Shown: positions 22,788 to 34,903 of the stretch, piece by piece
Layout: every line of letters begins with the position of its first letter
How positions within the stretch are numbered: the first letter of the stretch is position 1
DNA from: Neoarius graeffei
Lineage: Eukaryota; Chordata; Actinopteri; Siluriformes; Ariidae
Direction: 5' to 3'
DNA length: 64,000 bases
NCBI RefSeq assembly: GCF_027579695.1
Contig: NC_083577.1
Location: 39,809,198-39,873,197, forward strand
Program-made: the position numbers and the translations under genes
Notes under the pieces: generated by a model
The model's input: only the letters and a program-made list of their open reading frames with translations
What the model was told of the DNA's origin: nothing
Databases searched by the model: none

Positions 22788-24170
22788 CTTTTGTTGAAAA
22801 AGCAACTTGTGACTTGCAGAAGGTTAAAGGTTAATTGAGTGATTTCATTACCTTAACGCTGCACCTGACTTGTTCAAGTCATCCTTGCTTAATATAATCC
22901 AATAACTAATTGTTTAATAAACGTGCGTCTCCACAGTCAGTAATGAACGTATTTCCTGTATAGTTACTGGGTCATCATGGCAACTTAATAGCATACTCTT
23001 TAAAAGCTAGTTGAGCTTTTCTTCTCTTTTAAGAGATAGTGGAACAGGTTCTGAAACCTTACATGAGAAATTCTTGTGCTGCAGCTTTTAAAAATAACTC
23101 ATTCGCCCAAAAAAGGTGGTGCACTGTCAAAGCAAATTGTTTTGTACATTTTGTCCTTTTGGGACCTGTAATCATACTGTTGTACAAACAAAAAAAAGTT
23201 TTCTCAAGTGGATTCAGCAAAACAAAAAAACAGTAACCTGTTGTTCAGGACCTGAACAGACTGTGCTCCTGAGAATGACAGTTGGACCGCAAAGAAAATC
23301 GCCCACACACGTTGGACATATAACGTGCAACATCGTTCCAATATTAAAGAGAGAAGGAAGATGTATTTTCTTCTCCGCCACACAAAGAATGAAATGCTTC
23401 CAGGTAAGACTTGAAGCAAAAGAATCTGGATGTGACTCTTGACTCAGTGAAGCAGCAATTTTACGTCATCTGCTAAAAAGATAACTCATACTTGGTTTTT
23501 TTTTGCTGTTTTGTTTTTCCTTCTGATTGCTCTACAGTGGCACATTTTTGTAGTCCCATTTATTAAAACTCACCATGAATGAAAATTGGAGGCACATATG
23601 CATTTCTTTCTGTGTCTAATGCAGTAAATCATTTCTTTACAATCATAAAACAAACAAACAAACAAACAAACAAACACCGTTACACATATTGCTCGCCTTC
23701 TCTCAGCAAACCCATATAAAGGAAAAGACAAGGAGCATTTTGTATGGCCTGCACTTGCATTTTGTAATCTGATAGACCTGATATTTTATCACACAATAAC
23801 ACTGTAACTTGTTAGAGATGTTATGAGATTATTATGGTGTATGAGGATTTTTTCAGCATTTGTGTTTCAATTTTGGTCCAATCTTGGCAAATCATCTTCA
23901 ATTCCCAAGGGTGCAATAGTCTCTCTGATGAACTTGGAATTTCAAAAGCCACCATCAATAAAATCTGGAGATTAGCTCAACCATGCAAGGACCTTCACCT
24001 TGTTTTTGAAACCAGTCTTGAATCAGTCTTACATAAATTTGGAGTTGTTGTCTTGTTGATCTTCTCCCCAGATATAGTTATTCTCCTCTAATATGTCCTG
24101 ATATATTTTGAAGCCTTGCATGGTGGACCTGTCTGGGGATGATGTAGTTGTGATAGCATGCTCTTTCCAC
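22788..24170. other. No gene recognised; (CAAA)n at 23648-23678
   Basis: AT-rich spacer with a short CAAA microsatellite. A stretch near 23880-24120 has a weak look of a decayed transposon, but no domain can be named. Confidence 0.5.
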
Positions 24171-24303
24171 CTACACTGTCAGAAATAGGGATAGAATAGG
24201 AGTCCATTTCTGTCCCACAAGCTACAGTCTACACTAATGTACCCCCATTATTGGACCTCAAGGTAACTGTGTGTCCCTTCTTAGGGCCAAAAAGGTCCAT
24301 ATA

Positions 24304-25911
24304 CAGTGGTGCTTGAAAGTTTGTGAACCCTTGAGAATTTTCTATATTTCTGCATAAATATGACCTAAAACATCATCAGATTTTCACACAAGTCCTAAAA
24401 GTAGATAAAGAGAACCCAGTTAAAAAAATTAGACAAAAATATTATACTTGGTCATTTATTTATTGAGGAAAATGATCCAATATTACATATCTGTGAGTGG
24501 CAAAAGTATGTGAACCTCTAGGATTAGCAGTTAATTTGAAGGTGAAATTAGAGTCAGGTGTTTTCAATCAATGGGATGACAATCAGGTGTGAGTGGGCAC
24601 CCTGTTTTATTTAAAGAACAGGGATCTATCAAAGTCTGATCTTCACAACACGTTTGTGGAAGTGCATCATGGCACGAACAAAGAAGATTTCTGAGGACCT
24701 CAGAAAAAGCATTGTTGATGCCCATCAGGCTGGAAAAGGTTACAAAACCATCTCTAAAGAGTTTGGACCCCACCAATCCACAGTCAGACAGATTGTGTAC
24801 AAATGGAGGAAATTCAAGATCATTGTTACCCTCCCCAGGAGTGGTCAACCAACAAAGATCAGTCCAAGAGCAAGGCGTATAATAGTCGGCGAGGTCACAA
24901 AGGACCCCAGGGTAACTTCTAAGCAACTGAAGGCCTCTCTCACATTGGCTAATGTTAATGTTCATGAGTCCACCATCAGGTGAACATTGAACAACAATGG
25001 TGTGCATGGCAGGGTTGCAAGGAGAAAGCCACTGCTCTCCAAAAAGAACATTGCTGCTCATCTGCAGTTTGCCAAAGATCACGTGGACAAGCCAGAAGGC
25101 CATTGGAAAAATGTTTTGTGGATGGATGAGACCAAAATAGAACTTTTTGGTTTAAATGAGAAGCATTATGTTTGGAGAAAGGAAAACACTGCATTTCAGC
25201 ATAAGAACCTTATCCCATCTGTGAAACATGGTGGTGGTAGTATCATGGTTTGGGCCTGTTTTGCTGCATCTGGGCCAGGACGGCTTGCCATCATTGATGG
25301 AACAATGAATTCTGAATTATACCAGCGAATTCTAAAGGAAAATGTCAGGACATCTGTCCATGAACTGAATCTCAAGAGAAGGTGGGTCATGCAGCAAGAC
25401 AACGACCCTAAGCACACAAGTCGTTCTACCAAAGAATGGTTAAAGAAGAATAAAGTTAATGTTTTGGAATGGCCAAGTCAAAGTCCTGACCTTAATCCAA
25501 TGGAAATGTTGTGGAAGGGCCTGAAGTGAGCAGTTCATGTGAGGAAACCCACCAACATCCCAGAGTTGAAGCTGTTCTGTATGGAGGAATGGGCTAAAAT
25601 TCCTCCAAGCTGGTGTGCAGGACTGATCAACAGTTACCAGAAACGTTTAGTTGCAGTTATTCCTGCACAAGGGGGTCACACCAGATACTGAAAGCAAAGG
25701 TTCACATACTTTTGCCACTCACAGATATGTAATATTGGATCATTTTCTTCAATAAATAAATGACCAAGTATAATATTTTTGTCTCATTTGTTTCACTGGG
25801 TTCTCTTTATCTACTTTTAGGACTTGTGTGAAAATCTGATGATGTTTTAGGTCATATTTATGCAGAAATATAGAAAATTCTAAAGGGTTCACAAACTTTC
25901 AAGCACCACTG
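24304..25911 (+). mobile_element. Tc1/mariner element, complete ends
   Basis: 1608 bp between TA dinucleotides (24302-24303, 25912-25913). Ends are CAGTGGTGCTTGAAAGTTTG left and the matching inverted sequence right. The terminal inverted repeat extends through the CACAAGTCCTAAAAGTAGAT block (about 24390 and 25810) to roughly 200 bp. Confidence 0.95.
24669..25691 (+). pseudogene. Tc1 transposase, full length with two in-frame TGA
   Basis: A single frame of 341 codons from ATG 24669 (MARTKKISEDLRKSIV) to the TGA at 25689, the normal 340-residue length. It is interrupted by TGA at 24981-24983 and 25527-25529. The paired helix-turn-helix is at residues 5-110. The catalytic residues are D in WMDETKIELF, D in [12 protein letters not shown] and E in SPDLNPMEMLW, a DD34E triad. 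There are no frameshifts. The first TGA follows an AGG codon and the second precedes GCAGTTC, so single substitutions suffice to explain both. Inactive but young-looking. Confidence 0.92.
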
Positions 25912-26254
25912 TATGTTCCCAAGCAGTATATAAAGGTTACACATAAGTACCTTAGAGGATCCTGCCCCAGTGACAAGCTGTTGTACCTCTAAAGGTGCAG
26001 TATGCAAAAAAAAAAGCAATATGCTTTTTTTTTTCGCGGTGCGGTTTCCATCAAATCCTGCGCTCTGATTGGCTGGCGAGCGGGTCTGTATCCTACAATA
26101 CAGACCCCAGTTATGGACCTCTGGCGACTCGCTCGTTCACAACAACAACAAACATAGTCGAATTTTTTTTAACATTTATCTTTTTTTATAAGTTTTCAAA
26201 AATCTTATAAATTTTTGGCAGCATTTCTCAGGAGAATAGCATTAATTTTACATC

Positions 26255-26413
26255 ATGGATAGCGATAACGACAGTGTTCACAGCGAAAGCGAGTTTTACT
26301 ACCCTGAGGAAGAAGAAATAAAAGAAAACATTTTAAAAAGGAGAAACAGGAGAAAGCTAAAAACCTCTAACTTGCCTCTAAAAACCTCTATTGCCGAGCA
26401 AAAACATGGCTGA
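26255..26413 (+). pseudogene. Short acidic/basic open frame in a repeat, unknown
   Basis: 52 codons from ATG 26255: MDSDNDSVHSESEFYYPEEE, then a lysine/arginine-rich end. It may be the first exon of a transposon protein, since acidic SDSD/SESE starts are common there and a palindromic repeat follows, but I do not recognise it. Confidence 0.25.
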
Positions 26414-26612
26414 ATCCTGAATGACTCAATTTTGTATAAATAGGGGACTACATAGGCAGCAAAATGTAGTTTTATTTTCCTGCCATGGAAGTGCACTTGT
26501 ATACCGAGGAGGAAGCAATTTGCATTACAGCCGTGAACGAGGATTCAAAATGGCGGCTCAGCTTGGTTTTTCCTCTCGGGCGCTCTCGTTTTCTGTTAGA
26601 ATTTGGTAAAGA

Positions 26613-26786
26613 AAAAAATAAATATATTATTTACCAGCTTAAGGTCGGTCCGTATGGTGAAATACTGTGACCTCGGCCTTGAATACTGACCTCGGCCCAG
26701 AGGGCCTCACTCAGTACTTTCAAGACCTCGGTCACGGTATTTCACCATACGGATCTCCCAGCTGGTAAATAACATATATTTATTTT
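26613..26786. repeat. 174-bp imperfect palindrome
   Basis: The left arm (TATTATTTACCAGCTTAAGG, then CGGTCCGTATGGTGAAATAC) is mirrored by the right arm (GTATTTCACCATACGGATC, then CAGCTGGTAAATAACATA). The centre GGCCCAGAGGGCC is also self-complementary. The whole stretch could fold into one hairpin. Probably a fold-back repeat. Confidence 0.85.
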
Positions 26787-26947
26787 CTGAGAGTGTACAT
26801 ATTATCAACCCAGTTGTACTGACAGTGATGTTTAACTATGACTCTGTAGCTTTTTTCTGGATGAGTGTTATTTAATAATGTTTCCCCCAAGAATTTTAAG
26901 ATGCTCCTTCACCTTAACCATGAGTGCTACCTTTGTGAGATACATTA

Positions 26948-27664
26948 CAGGTAGTCGTCGACTTACGACCTATGCAACTTACGACCGATCGACTTTACGA
27001 CCGTCTGGTTATGACTGGCAAGTGTTTCCCAGCTGAGCTAGCTGAGCGTACGACAGTTTCCACCCCAGCTCCCGGCAGTGCCTCTTGCCGCATACAACAG
27101 TTTCCGCCCCAGCTCCAGGCACATGCGCAGTCTTTCTCACGCTCCCTCACGCACTCCGTCATACAGTTTCCGCCCCAGCTCCAGGCACATGCGCAGTCTC
27201 TTTCGCGCTCTCTTGCGCACTCCGTCATACAGTTTCCGCCCCAGCTCCTGGTTTATGAAACGAGCAAATGCTCCCGCCAGCCCGAGCACTGCAACAGCTG
27301 ATGATGACGTAGACGACCCACAGCCAAGCACCAGTGATGCCAGCGGTCACTAAATTTTGTATTTTGGTATATTTCAAACTAAAATGTTTTCTATTTTTCA
27401 CACCTGTATTTCGTATTTTTTGTTTTGCACATATTAAACGAATTGTACTGTACGCAGTGTAGTATGCAGTGTTTGACTTAAACCAAATAATGAGCCAAGG
27501 TAATGAAATAAGAAAATTTTGATAAAATAAGACTTTAAGATGATTACAATATCATTACACATCACAATATACTTACGTTCATTTAACATAGGCCGACTTA
27601 CGACCAAATCGGTTTACGACCGGTCAGTCGTAACCAAATGCAGTCGTAAGTCGACGACTACCTG
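26948..27664. mobile_element. pogo/Tigger-like non-autonomous element
   Basis: 717 bp with inverted ends CAGGTAGTCGTCGACTTACG and its reverse complement, flanked by TA (26946-26947, 27665-27666). GACTTACGACC-type motifs recur in both subterminal regions. TA target plus CAGG ends suggest the pogo branch of Tc1/mariner. No transposase is left. Confidence 0.8.
27098..27251. repeat. 66-bp minisatellite inside the pogo-like element
   Basis: Two full 66-bp units (27098-27163, 27164-27229) and a 22-bp part unit, each starting CAGTTTCCGCCCCAGCTCC. A diverged trace (CAGTTTCCACCCCAGCTCCC) lies at about 27053. Confidence 0.88.
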
Positions 27665-27666
27665 TA

Positions 27667-28410
27667 TATGAAATCTTCCCAACCAACGTGTGCACAAATT
27701 TCTCAGCACCATGTAGGATTAGCATGTCTTTTTAGGCAGTTTCTCAAATGATAAAATGCAGTTCAAATGGAATGGAAACTGCTGAACTACTCATCACCTA
27801 CATACCGTATGCATGCTCTGCCATTTAGGCTTGCTAAAAGGCTTCAGGCTTTTCTCTTGCCCACACACTGTCTCTGAAACTGCAGTGTTCAGCTCTTAAT
27901 AGGGCGATGAACATCTACCTTTGTTGACATGTCTCATACAGTTTTAAGCATAAAATAACATTAAAATTTTTGATTTGTCTAAATGAATTGCTGAATGTAA
28001 TTTAACTAACATTGCAATGCAGATCATCTGAAGCACACTTCTTCCTGTATCCACGTTGAATTTTTACTTATTTCCTCTATTATGTTAATTAACACAATAT
28101 TTTTTAATGTTATTTTCTTTATTACGTTCAGATACTATTTAAATCCCTAACATAAACAAAGAGTACGTAGCCTAGGAAACATTCTCTGTTCCTTTGCATA
28201 TGTCTCCACCTGTTGGTGAACATAATACTAACATTCATCAAATCCATCTTTTCAAAACTCTCTCCACATGTTTTCGTCGAGAACACTCTGTGTATACTTG
28301 ATGAAATATTATTTTCAATACTAAATATAGATGTGTTCTCTTTTTGTATTGTCGTTTGTAACACTGCACTGCATTATAGAAAGCCACATGCTCTCCACTG
28401 GCACACACTT
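27667..28410. other. No gene recognised
   Basis: AT-rich spacer. Short open frames only. Confidence 0.5.
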
Positions 28411-28520
28411 CAAGGGTGACCGGACGCCCCCGTTTTCCGGGGACAATCCCCGTTTTTGGTGGCCTGTCCCCGGCTGGAGCTGTCCCTGGAAATGTCCCTG
28501 TTTTTAACCATGACCAACAG
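28411..28520. repeat. GC-rich repeat with iterated CCCCGTTTT/GTCCC motifs
   Basis: The stretch from GGGTGACCGGACGCCCCC carries spaced repeats of CCCCGTTTT and CTGTCCC. It looks like the end of a dispersed repeat whose other end I cannot find. Function unknown. Confidence 0.3.
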
Positions 28521-28908
28521 ACCCCCCGGAAAAAAGCCCCCAAAACCCAGACTGAAACTTCTACCAGATTTCAGCAAACACCTCGTGTATTGTTTTGTGG
28601 ATTACTTTAAGATGGGCTCAGGCTGAGAGCAGAGATGTTCTAGAACACCTCTGGTGATAGCCTTTCCAGTATTTTGATTGGTGGAGCTGAGGAACAACTT
28701 TTTAGCAGAGTGCTAGAATCTTTGCCTGAACCAAAATCATTCATTTAGCTCTGACAGATCACTTCATCTGCTCCTGGACAGGTGAACCATAGTCTTTTCT
28801 TGTAGGCCTAAGTGACATTGTTTGTCATCTATGTTATTTAGCCTTTAAATGTGTAAGCTACATTTTGCGATGTTGTATATGACATAACATTGCTTGTCAG
28901 ACTGGAAC

Positions 28909-29012
28909 AAAATGCATTTCGTGATGGACGAAATGCATTTCGTCCGACGAAATGCATTTTGTGATGACGAAATGCATTCTGTGATGGACGAAATGCATTT
29001 CATCCACGAAAT
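28909..29012. repeat. Short tandem array of GACGAAATGCATTT
   Basis: Five spaced copies of an AAATGCATT core, four of them preceded by GACG, with GTGATG spacers. One copy is the perfect 20-bp palindrome GGACGAAATGCATTTCGTCC (28926-28945). The array sits in otherwise ordinary AT-rich DNA. Confidence 0.85.
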
Positions 29013-29416
29013 GGGCCCGGTGACACTTGGCACCCCATAATTGAGATGTAGTGGTTGACCAAACAAACCATAGCTGACTGCGGTCAATGCTAGCAGGAGA
29101 AAGCTCAGTGCAGCACCAATCAGTCAGCTGAAGTTGTTGCTAGATGTAGTGTTGCTGTAACAGAAACCCAGCTGAGGTAAAATTGTAACAGTTCAACAGC
29201 ACAAGCTAACTTACAAATTGGTGTGTTATCCCACAGAATAGCCGGCTATGTAAAGCTGTAGGTTTATGGTAATGTTACCAAAGTGTCAGTAATTTGTTGT
29301 GATGTGTAGCGGACTACACATTTTGATTAAGGCTATTCATTTAGGCCAAGTCGTTAATTCAGCTATGGATACAATTTAGGCTATGGGGCGTCATTTGAAT
29401 CCTCAGTAATAATAAT

Positions 29417-29777
29417 CTCATCTCATTATCTCTAGCCGCTTTATCCTGTTCTACAGGGTTGCAGGCAAGCCGGAGCCTATCCCAGCTGACTATGGGCAAA
29501 AGGCGGGGTACACCCTGGACAAGTCGCCAGGTCATCACAGGGCTGACACATAGACACAGACAACCATTCACACCTACAGTCAATTTAGAGTCACCAGTTA
29601 ACCTAACCTGCATGTCTTTGGATGGTGGGGGAAACCGCGGCACCCGGAGGAAACCCATGCAGACACAGGGAGAACATGCAAACTCCGCACAGAAAGGCCC
29701 TCGCCGGCCACGGGGCTCGAACCCGGATCTTCTTGCTTTGAGGCACCAGCGCTAACCACTATACCAATGTGCCACCC
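29417..29777 (-). mobile_element. SINE (GAGAT-tail type), full length
   Basis: Tail at the left (CTCATCTCATTATCTCTAG), head at the right (to GGTGGCACA on minus). Flanked by AATAATAAT on both sides within an AAT-rich site. Confidence 0.92.
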
Positions 29778-29824
29778 AATAATAATAATAATAATAATTA
29801 TTATTATTATCACCACCATCAGAG

Positions 29825-30080
29825 GCAATTCTAGAGTCTGTTGTGGCCCCAAGCAAAAATTTCCAGGGGGCCCTTCTGACCAGTGTTCATCACCAATATG
29901 TTATAAATAATCTGACACCAATGAAAAATGTATGAAACCAAAGTTTTTTAAATTCCAAATGTGAAAATACAATGGTAAAGAACAATAAAAACAATACAAA
30001 ACAAAATAAATAAGCTCTCAGGCCCCGACTCTCGGGGGGGCCCCTGGGCCAGGGGGCCCCAAGCAGTTGCCCGCCTTGCC
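29825..30080. repeat. Degenerate dispersed repeat
   Basis: GGCCCC-rich ends (GTGGCCCCAAGCAAAAATTT left; GGGGGCCCCAAGCAGTTGCC right) around an AT-rich middle. It shares CAAGCAAAAATTT with the region at 52050-52430. Possibly a hAT-type relic; unproven. Confidence 0.3.
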
Positions 30081-30579
30081 TGTTCACAAGCTGCGCGTCT
30101 GACCACCATACCTTGAAACTGCTTGGATTGAAGTAAACTGTTTATTTAAATAGTGTTGTGTGTCGTGTTGTATGGACAATTCCCTTTAATGTGTGACCAT
30201 GGACATCAGGCAATGTGTATAGGCTGAGAGTTGAAGTGACCTTGGCTTGGGTACAAATGACACAGGATATCTCTGATCATATAAACGGTAGTATTTGGTG
30301 CTGATCACTGGGTTTGGGTGGCCTATGGCAATGGAGGAATGCACCCAGTTGATCAGCTTATCTCAAAGATGTGGCACATAGCTTTGTCTGGCTGGATATT
30401 GTGGACATGTGGGATGACTTTCCCTTGCTTGAACATGGGATCATCTGTGATCTATATCCCATGTGATGGCCCTAAAAAATCTTACTCAGGAAGAATAGTT
30501 TCTGTGGTCTCCTCCCTGATAGGAGCCAAGTTAATGTTGAGAGCACATCAGCCTTGGTATACTTGGAGCCTGGTTGATA
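30081..30579. other. No gene recognised
   Basis: Spacer of mixed composition. The open frame at 30318-30620 has no recognisable product. Confidence 0.45.
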
Positions 30580-30790
30580 TTCACACTCACACCTACGGTC
30601 AATTTAGAGTCACCAGTTAACCTAACCTGCATGTCTTTGGACTGTGGGTGAAACCGGAGCACCCGGAGGAAACCCACACGGACAGAACATGCAAACTCTG
30701 CACAGAAAGGCCCTCACCGGCCACGGGGCTTGAACCCGGACCTTCTTGCTATGAGGCAACAGCGCTAACCGCTACACCACTGTGCCACCC
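30580..30790 (-). mobile_element. SINE fragment, head half only
   Basis: Contains the body from CACACCTACGGTCAATTTAG to the tRNA-like head. The tail half is missing. It abuts the fold-back Tc1, whose terminal bases are missing at the same junction. Confidence 0.85.
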
Positions 30791-31665
30791 CAAAAAGTAA
30801 CATTTTAAACAATATCTCAATGAACACAAACAATTTCCAAAATGTTGAAAAGACAAAGTTTAATATAACATCTGTTTAACTTATAACAGGAAAGTAAGGT
30901 TAATAATATAACTTAGATTACACATTTTTCAGTTTTACTCAAATTAGGGTGGTGCAAAAATGAGTACACCCCACAACAAAAACTACTACATCTAGTACTT
31001 TGTATGGCCTCCATGATTTTAATGACAGCACCAAGTCTTCTAGGCATGGAATGAACAAGTTGGCGACATTTTGCAACATCAATCTTTTTCCATTCTTCAA
31101 CAATGACCTCTTTTATTGACTGGATGCTGGATGGAGAGTGATGCTCAACTTGTCTCTTCAGAATTCCCCAAAGAAAATAATTTATTTACACCACAAAGGT
31201 GAAGGCTACAAGAAGATCAGCAAAGCTTTACTTATCAGTCAGAATACTGTTGCAAAAGTGGTACAAAAATTTAACAAAGATGAAACTGCAACCATCTCAC
31301 AGAGACGTCCAGGTCATCCACGAAAGTTAACACCTCGACAGGCGCGTCTTCTGCTGAGAAGGGTTGAAGAAAATCGGCATGCAAGTTCACTGTAGTTATC
31401 TAAAGAAATAGAAAGCCAAACTGGGGTGACTATTTCCTGTGACACAATACGGCGTACACTGCAGAGGAATGGCATGCATGGGTGCAGTCCACAAAAGAAG
31501 CTTCTCCTAAAGCCCAGGCACAAAAAAGCCCGCCTAGAGTTTGCCAGGGCCCATCCTGACAAAGATGAAGACTACTGGGACTCTATATTCTGGAGTGATG
31601 AGACCAAGATAAATGATTTTGGAACTGATGGCTTCAAAACTGTATGGCGTCGCAAAGGTGAGTAA

Positions 31666-31851
<186 letters not shown>

Positions 31852-32047
31852 TAAAGGACATAAGAAATGCCATCTAAATCACTGCAGGGCGTCAAAAATG
31901 TGAAAATCATCACATTATTCAAGTTTTTTTACACATCAGCGTAAAACAATGATTCGTTAATGAGCTAGGTGGTCACGTGACCCGTGACGTAACAAAAACT
32001 TTCCAAGGAGCCAGCGCTTGGGTATCTAATGTAAACAGGTTACCGAA

Positions 32048-32241
32048 ATGGACACCATCGACAGTAATATTCCCGATGTTTCACAGAGATGTGAAGTTAG
32101 ACCCTATCAATTCGAACCGATAGCTGGAAATTCACATGAACATAGATCTTGTCTTTATTCTGACGGGTCAGATGATTCTGAGAGTGAGGGTTCATTCAGT
32201 CCCCATGAAACTGAAAGCGGTCGGCTCGATAACACTTCCTG
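32048..32241 (+). pseudogene. First-exon-like frame of the Kolobok-like element
   Basis: ATG 32048 opens MDTIDSNIPDVSQRCEVRPYQFEPIAG, followed by a serine/acidic stretch (YSDGSDDSESEGSFSP). It meets a splice-donor-like G|GTAAGT at 32241. The RPYQFEP motif is like the start of proteins annotated as P2X7-C-terminus-like in fish transposons; this is recalled, not searched. No downstream exon is visible in the remnant. Confidence 0.45.
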
Positions 32242-32693
32242 GTAAGTTAAAAACAATTCTGCTCAAAGGCTAATGATCTGTTGAAAGAAGTATTATTTTT
32301 GTATCATACACTGAAAGTTCATCATAGATCTAGCTAAAGTCCGTTGCAAGCTAGTTTTTTTTTTTGCTGATATTTTTCGAGATTGATTGAGATACAATGC
32401 TTCCAGAGTCCGAGATGAAAACATTCAAAATGGTGAAATGAGTCAGAATTATGATAATCAATAATTGATACACCCAAAATTATAATACTAATCCTTACCT
32501 CGGCTTTCAGTCGCTTAGCGCAGAGGTCTTCAACAGGGGGGTCGCGAAATCGCACCGGATCACTCATATCAACAAAAATATTCCTGCCCTGTCCCCTGGC
32601 CTCCATCACGCAGGGATGCAAACAGCGCGCCTTTCGGCGGATGCTGCCTTTTTCACGGCTGAATCGCGCAGATCAGATTTAAAAAAAAAAAAT

Positions 32694-32865
32694 AGCGATA
32701 TTAATTCATGAAACATGAAGTATAAGGATGAGAAAAAAACAGTTTAAATCGGGAAGCTGTGCACATTTGTGCAGCCTGGCGCAAATGTGCGCAGCTTCCT
32801 GATTTAAACTGTTTTTTTTCTCATCCTTATACTTCCTGTTTCATGTTTCATGAATTAATATCGCT
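32694..32865. repeat. 172-bp near-perfect palindrome
   Basis: From AGCGATATTAATTCATG to CATGAATTAATATCGCT, with arms of about 80 bp. The loop lies around CTGTGCACATTTGTGC/AGCCTG/GCGCAAATGTGCGCAG. It is fully contained in the Kolobok-like element. Confidence 0.88.
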
Positions 32866-32984
32866 CAGTACCTGAGTATTAATGTTGAAAGAATCCTCAG
32901 TGAAATGGTCCGAACACAGTTTGTGGGAAACAGTAGGTGCAAAGTTTTTTCAACAGGTGTTCTGTAAAGTTATCCTACCTCTTG

Positions 32985-33155
32985 GATTTGTCCTACCAAG
33001 CCTACTGCGCATGCGCGAAGCCTACTGCGCATGCGCAGGTGAGCCCACACTTTCCTCAGCTTCGGGTCCTTGGGGAATGCAAAAAAACTTACTCCAGGGC
33101 ATTTCCCATTGGAATTATTGCAACCATAAGCAGCACAATACACCATGATGTCCAA
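32985..33155 (-). pseudogene. THAP zinc-finger fragment
   Basis: Minus strand from 33155: MDIMVYCAAYGCNNSNGKCPGVSFFAFPKDPKLRKVWAH. The C-x4-C pair, the F-FAFPKD segment and the W are characteristic of the first half of a C2CH THAP DNA-binding domain. The frame then enters a GCGCATGCGC-type repeat and the second Cys-His half is missing. Confidence 0.75.
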
Positions 33156-33461
33156 TGTATGATGTCCAATGTACTTTAAAGACTATAAAAACAATTTTCT
33201 TGTCACCCACTTCTCCATTCATCTACCCGCTTGTGCTGTGCCCGAAAGTTTTTGTTACGTATGATCACGTGACAGCAGCTCTTCCGGTTGCAAAAAATGC
33301 ATATCGGAAGTCGAGCAGAAATGCCATATAATCATCACGAATATAACGATTTTGCTGAATTTAATAGATGATTTTGTATTTGTTGATGCAATTAATTCAT
33401 ATTTTTAATGGAAAGAAACTGATATAGCGTGCTTTTATGTTTCATGTCCCATATCCTTTAA

Positions 33462-34777
33462 GAAACTACATTTCCCATCAGCCAACTTGCGCGTTGACCT
33501 ACGTCACGCGTGGGCGGGATCACCTACGTCACATCCTCCAGGAAGCCATAAGTAACCCGGAAACTTCCAGCTCTTTCTCTTTTGGTTCTAGGACTTGGAT
33601 CCGTAGACATAAAGAGACATTATCTCCTCGGCTCTGTGAACCACGCGGTAACAGACAAAGGAGACATCTGCTCTCAGAGCATCCACGATTTAGCGCGATT
33701 TCCTTGTTTACCACTGGCCACGGTAGAAATCCAGAATCGCGCGGTCTAACTCAGATGAGTTACAACCGTTTTTTATTCGTATTATAGTAACGTTACAAGA
33801 CTGCCGCTCAAAGCAGTTACAGTTAGAAGCGACTGGATTTCCTTCTAACTAAAAGCGCTGTGCACATTATTTGATCAGAGACTTCTCCTCCACGAACTAC
33901 GAAGCGTTCGGACCAAGAATTCTCTGCGTTTCCACGGAATCGACTCACGTGCTCCTGTGGACTCCAAAAGTCTCGGAACATCTCTTCATAATTTTGCATA
34001 GAGGCAAGATACTAAGTAAGACTGGCAATTTTGGGGCATAAAACTAGTCTTAGGAATTAGCTTTATGAAGCAGTGTGAATTTAAACTCAGGAATGGTTTA
34101 ATTGTGTACACTGTAAACACTTAGGGTGTTGAATTGATGATTGTTCTATTTTGTTTTGATCTCTCAGTTGTGTTTAATAGATAGGTTTTGCATGCTTCTT
34201 CTATTCCTTCCTAACACTCTTAATTTCATTCTTACACATATTTTGACCTCATCAAGATTTCGGTGGATTTAGTAGTGTTATAAGCTAGTGGAGTTAGCTA
34301 TCCAGGCTAGTCTTTGTTTAGGCCACAGGCCTCACAAACACACCTTAGCTAGCATTCCTTTGTCTTAGCTAGCAACACAAGGCTAATCTTTGTCTCCACA
34401 TGTGGCCAACACATCTTAGCTAGCAACCAAAGCCTTTGTTCTCCTCAAATCCCATGTGGTGACCCCCACACCTCAGATAACACACGCACACACGTTCACA
34501 CACCTGTTCATCAAGTATATGAACATACCATATCATATTTGTATATAATGATTCCAACTGCTATTATTCATTTTTATCTTTGTTATAATAAATTCAATTA
34601 TTATTGAAACTGTGTGCTTATTTGTTGTGCCTAATATACTTGAAGTCGCCCAATCTCAAAAGAATTCCAAGGTGCATATGAGTTGTGTAATATGGTAAGT
34701 GATCATAATAATTTGGAATATACCATAATTTAGCTGTTTGGTAATTTATTATTAAGCACCAAAATTAATGGTATTAA
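33462..34777. other. Body of the LTR-like insertion, no coding signal
   Basis: A CpG-rich left portion (33480-33970) grades into AT-rich DNA with TTAGCTAGCAA motifs and an AATAAA at 34587-34592. This composition shift would fit U3 to U5 of an LTR. No frame of interest. Confidence 0.45.
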
Positions 34778-34903
34778 TTAATGAGACTGATTCAATGAGA
34801 CTGATTTAATGATTCAATGAGACTGATTTAATGAGATTAATTAATGAGACTGATTTAATGATTTAATGAGACTGATTTAATGAGACTGATTTAATGAAAT
34901 TGA
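34778..34903. repeat. ~15-bp minisatellite (AATGAGACTGATTTA)
   Basis: About eight units with small variations and interspersed ATGATTTA/ATTAATT half units, at the right edge of the LTR-like insertion. Confidence 0.85.

Larger units (their letters stand above)
24171..26000. mobile_element. MITE host of the Tc1 insertion
   Basis: The left part (CACTGTCAGAAATAGGGATAG to about 24303) and right part (from 25912, including GTACCTTAGAGGATCCTGCCCC and CAGTGACAAGCTGTTGTACC) form one short repeat once the Tc1 is removed. The CACTGTCAGAAA-type end and GTACCT motifs resemble a common ostariophysan MITE. The right end is not visible, so limits are approximate. Confidence 0.4.

Noticed and set aside
28909-29012. 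CRISPR-like array
   Set aside because: Spacers are short and nearly identical, units are palindromic, and the genome is eukaryotic.
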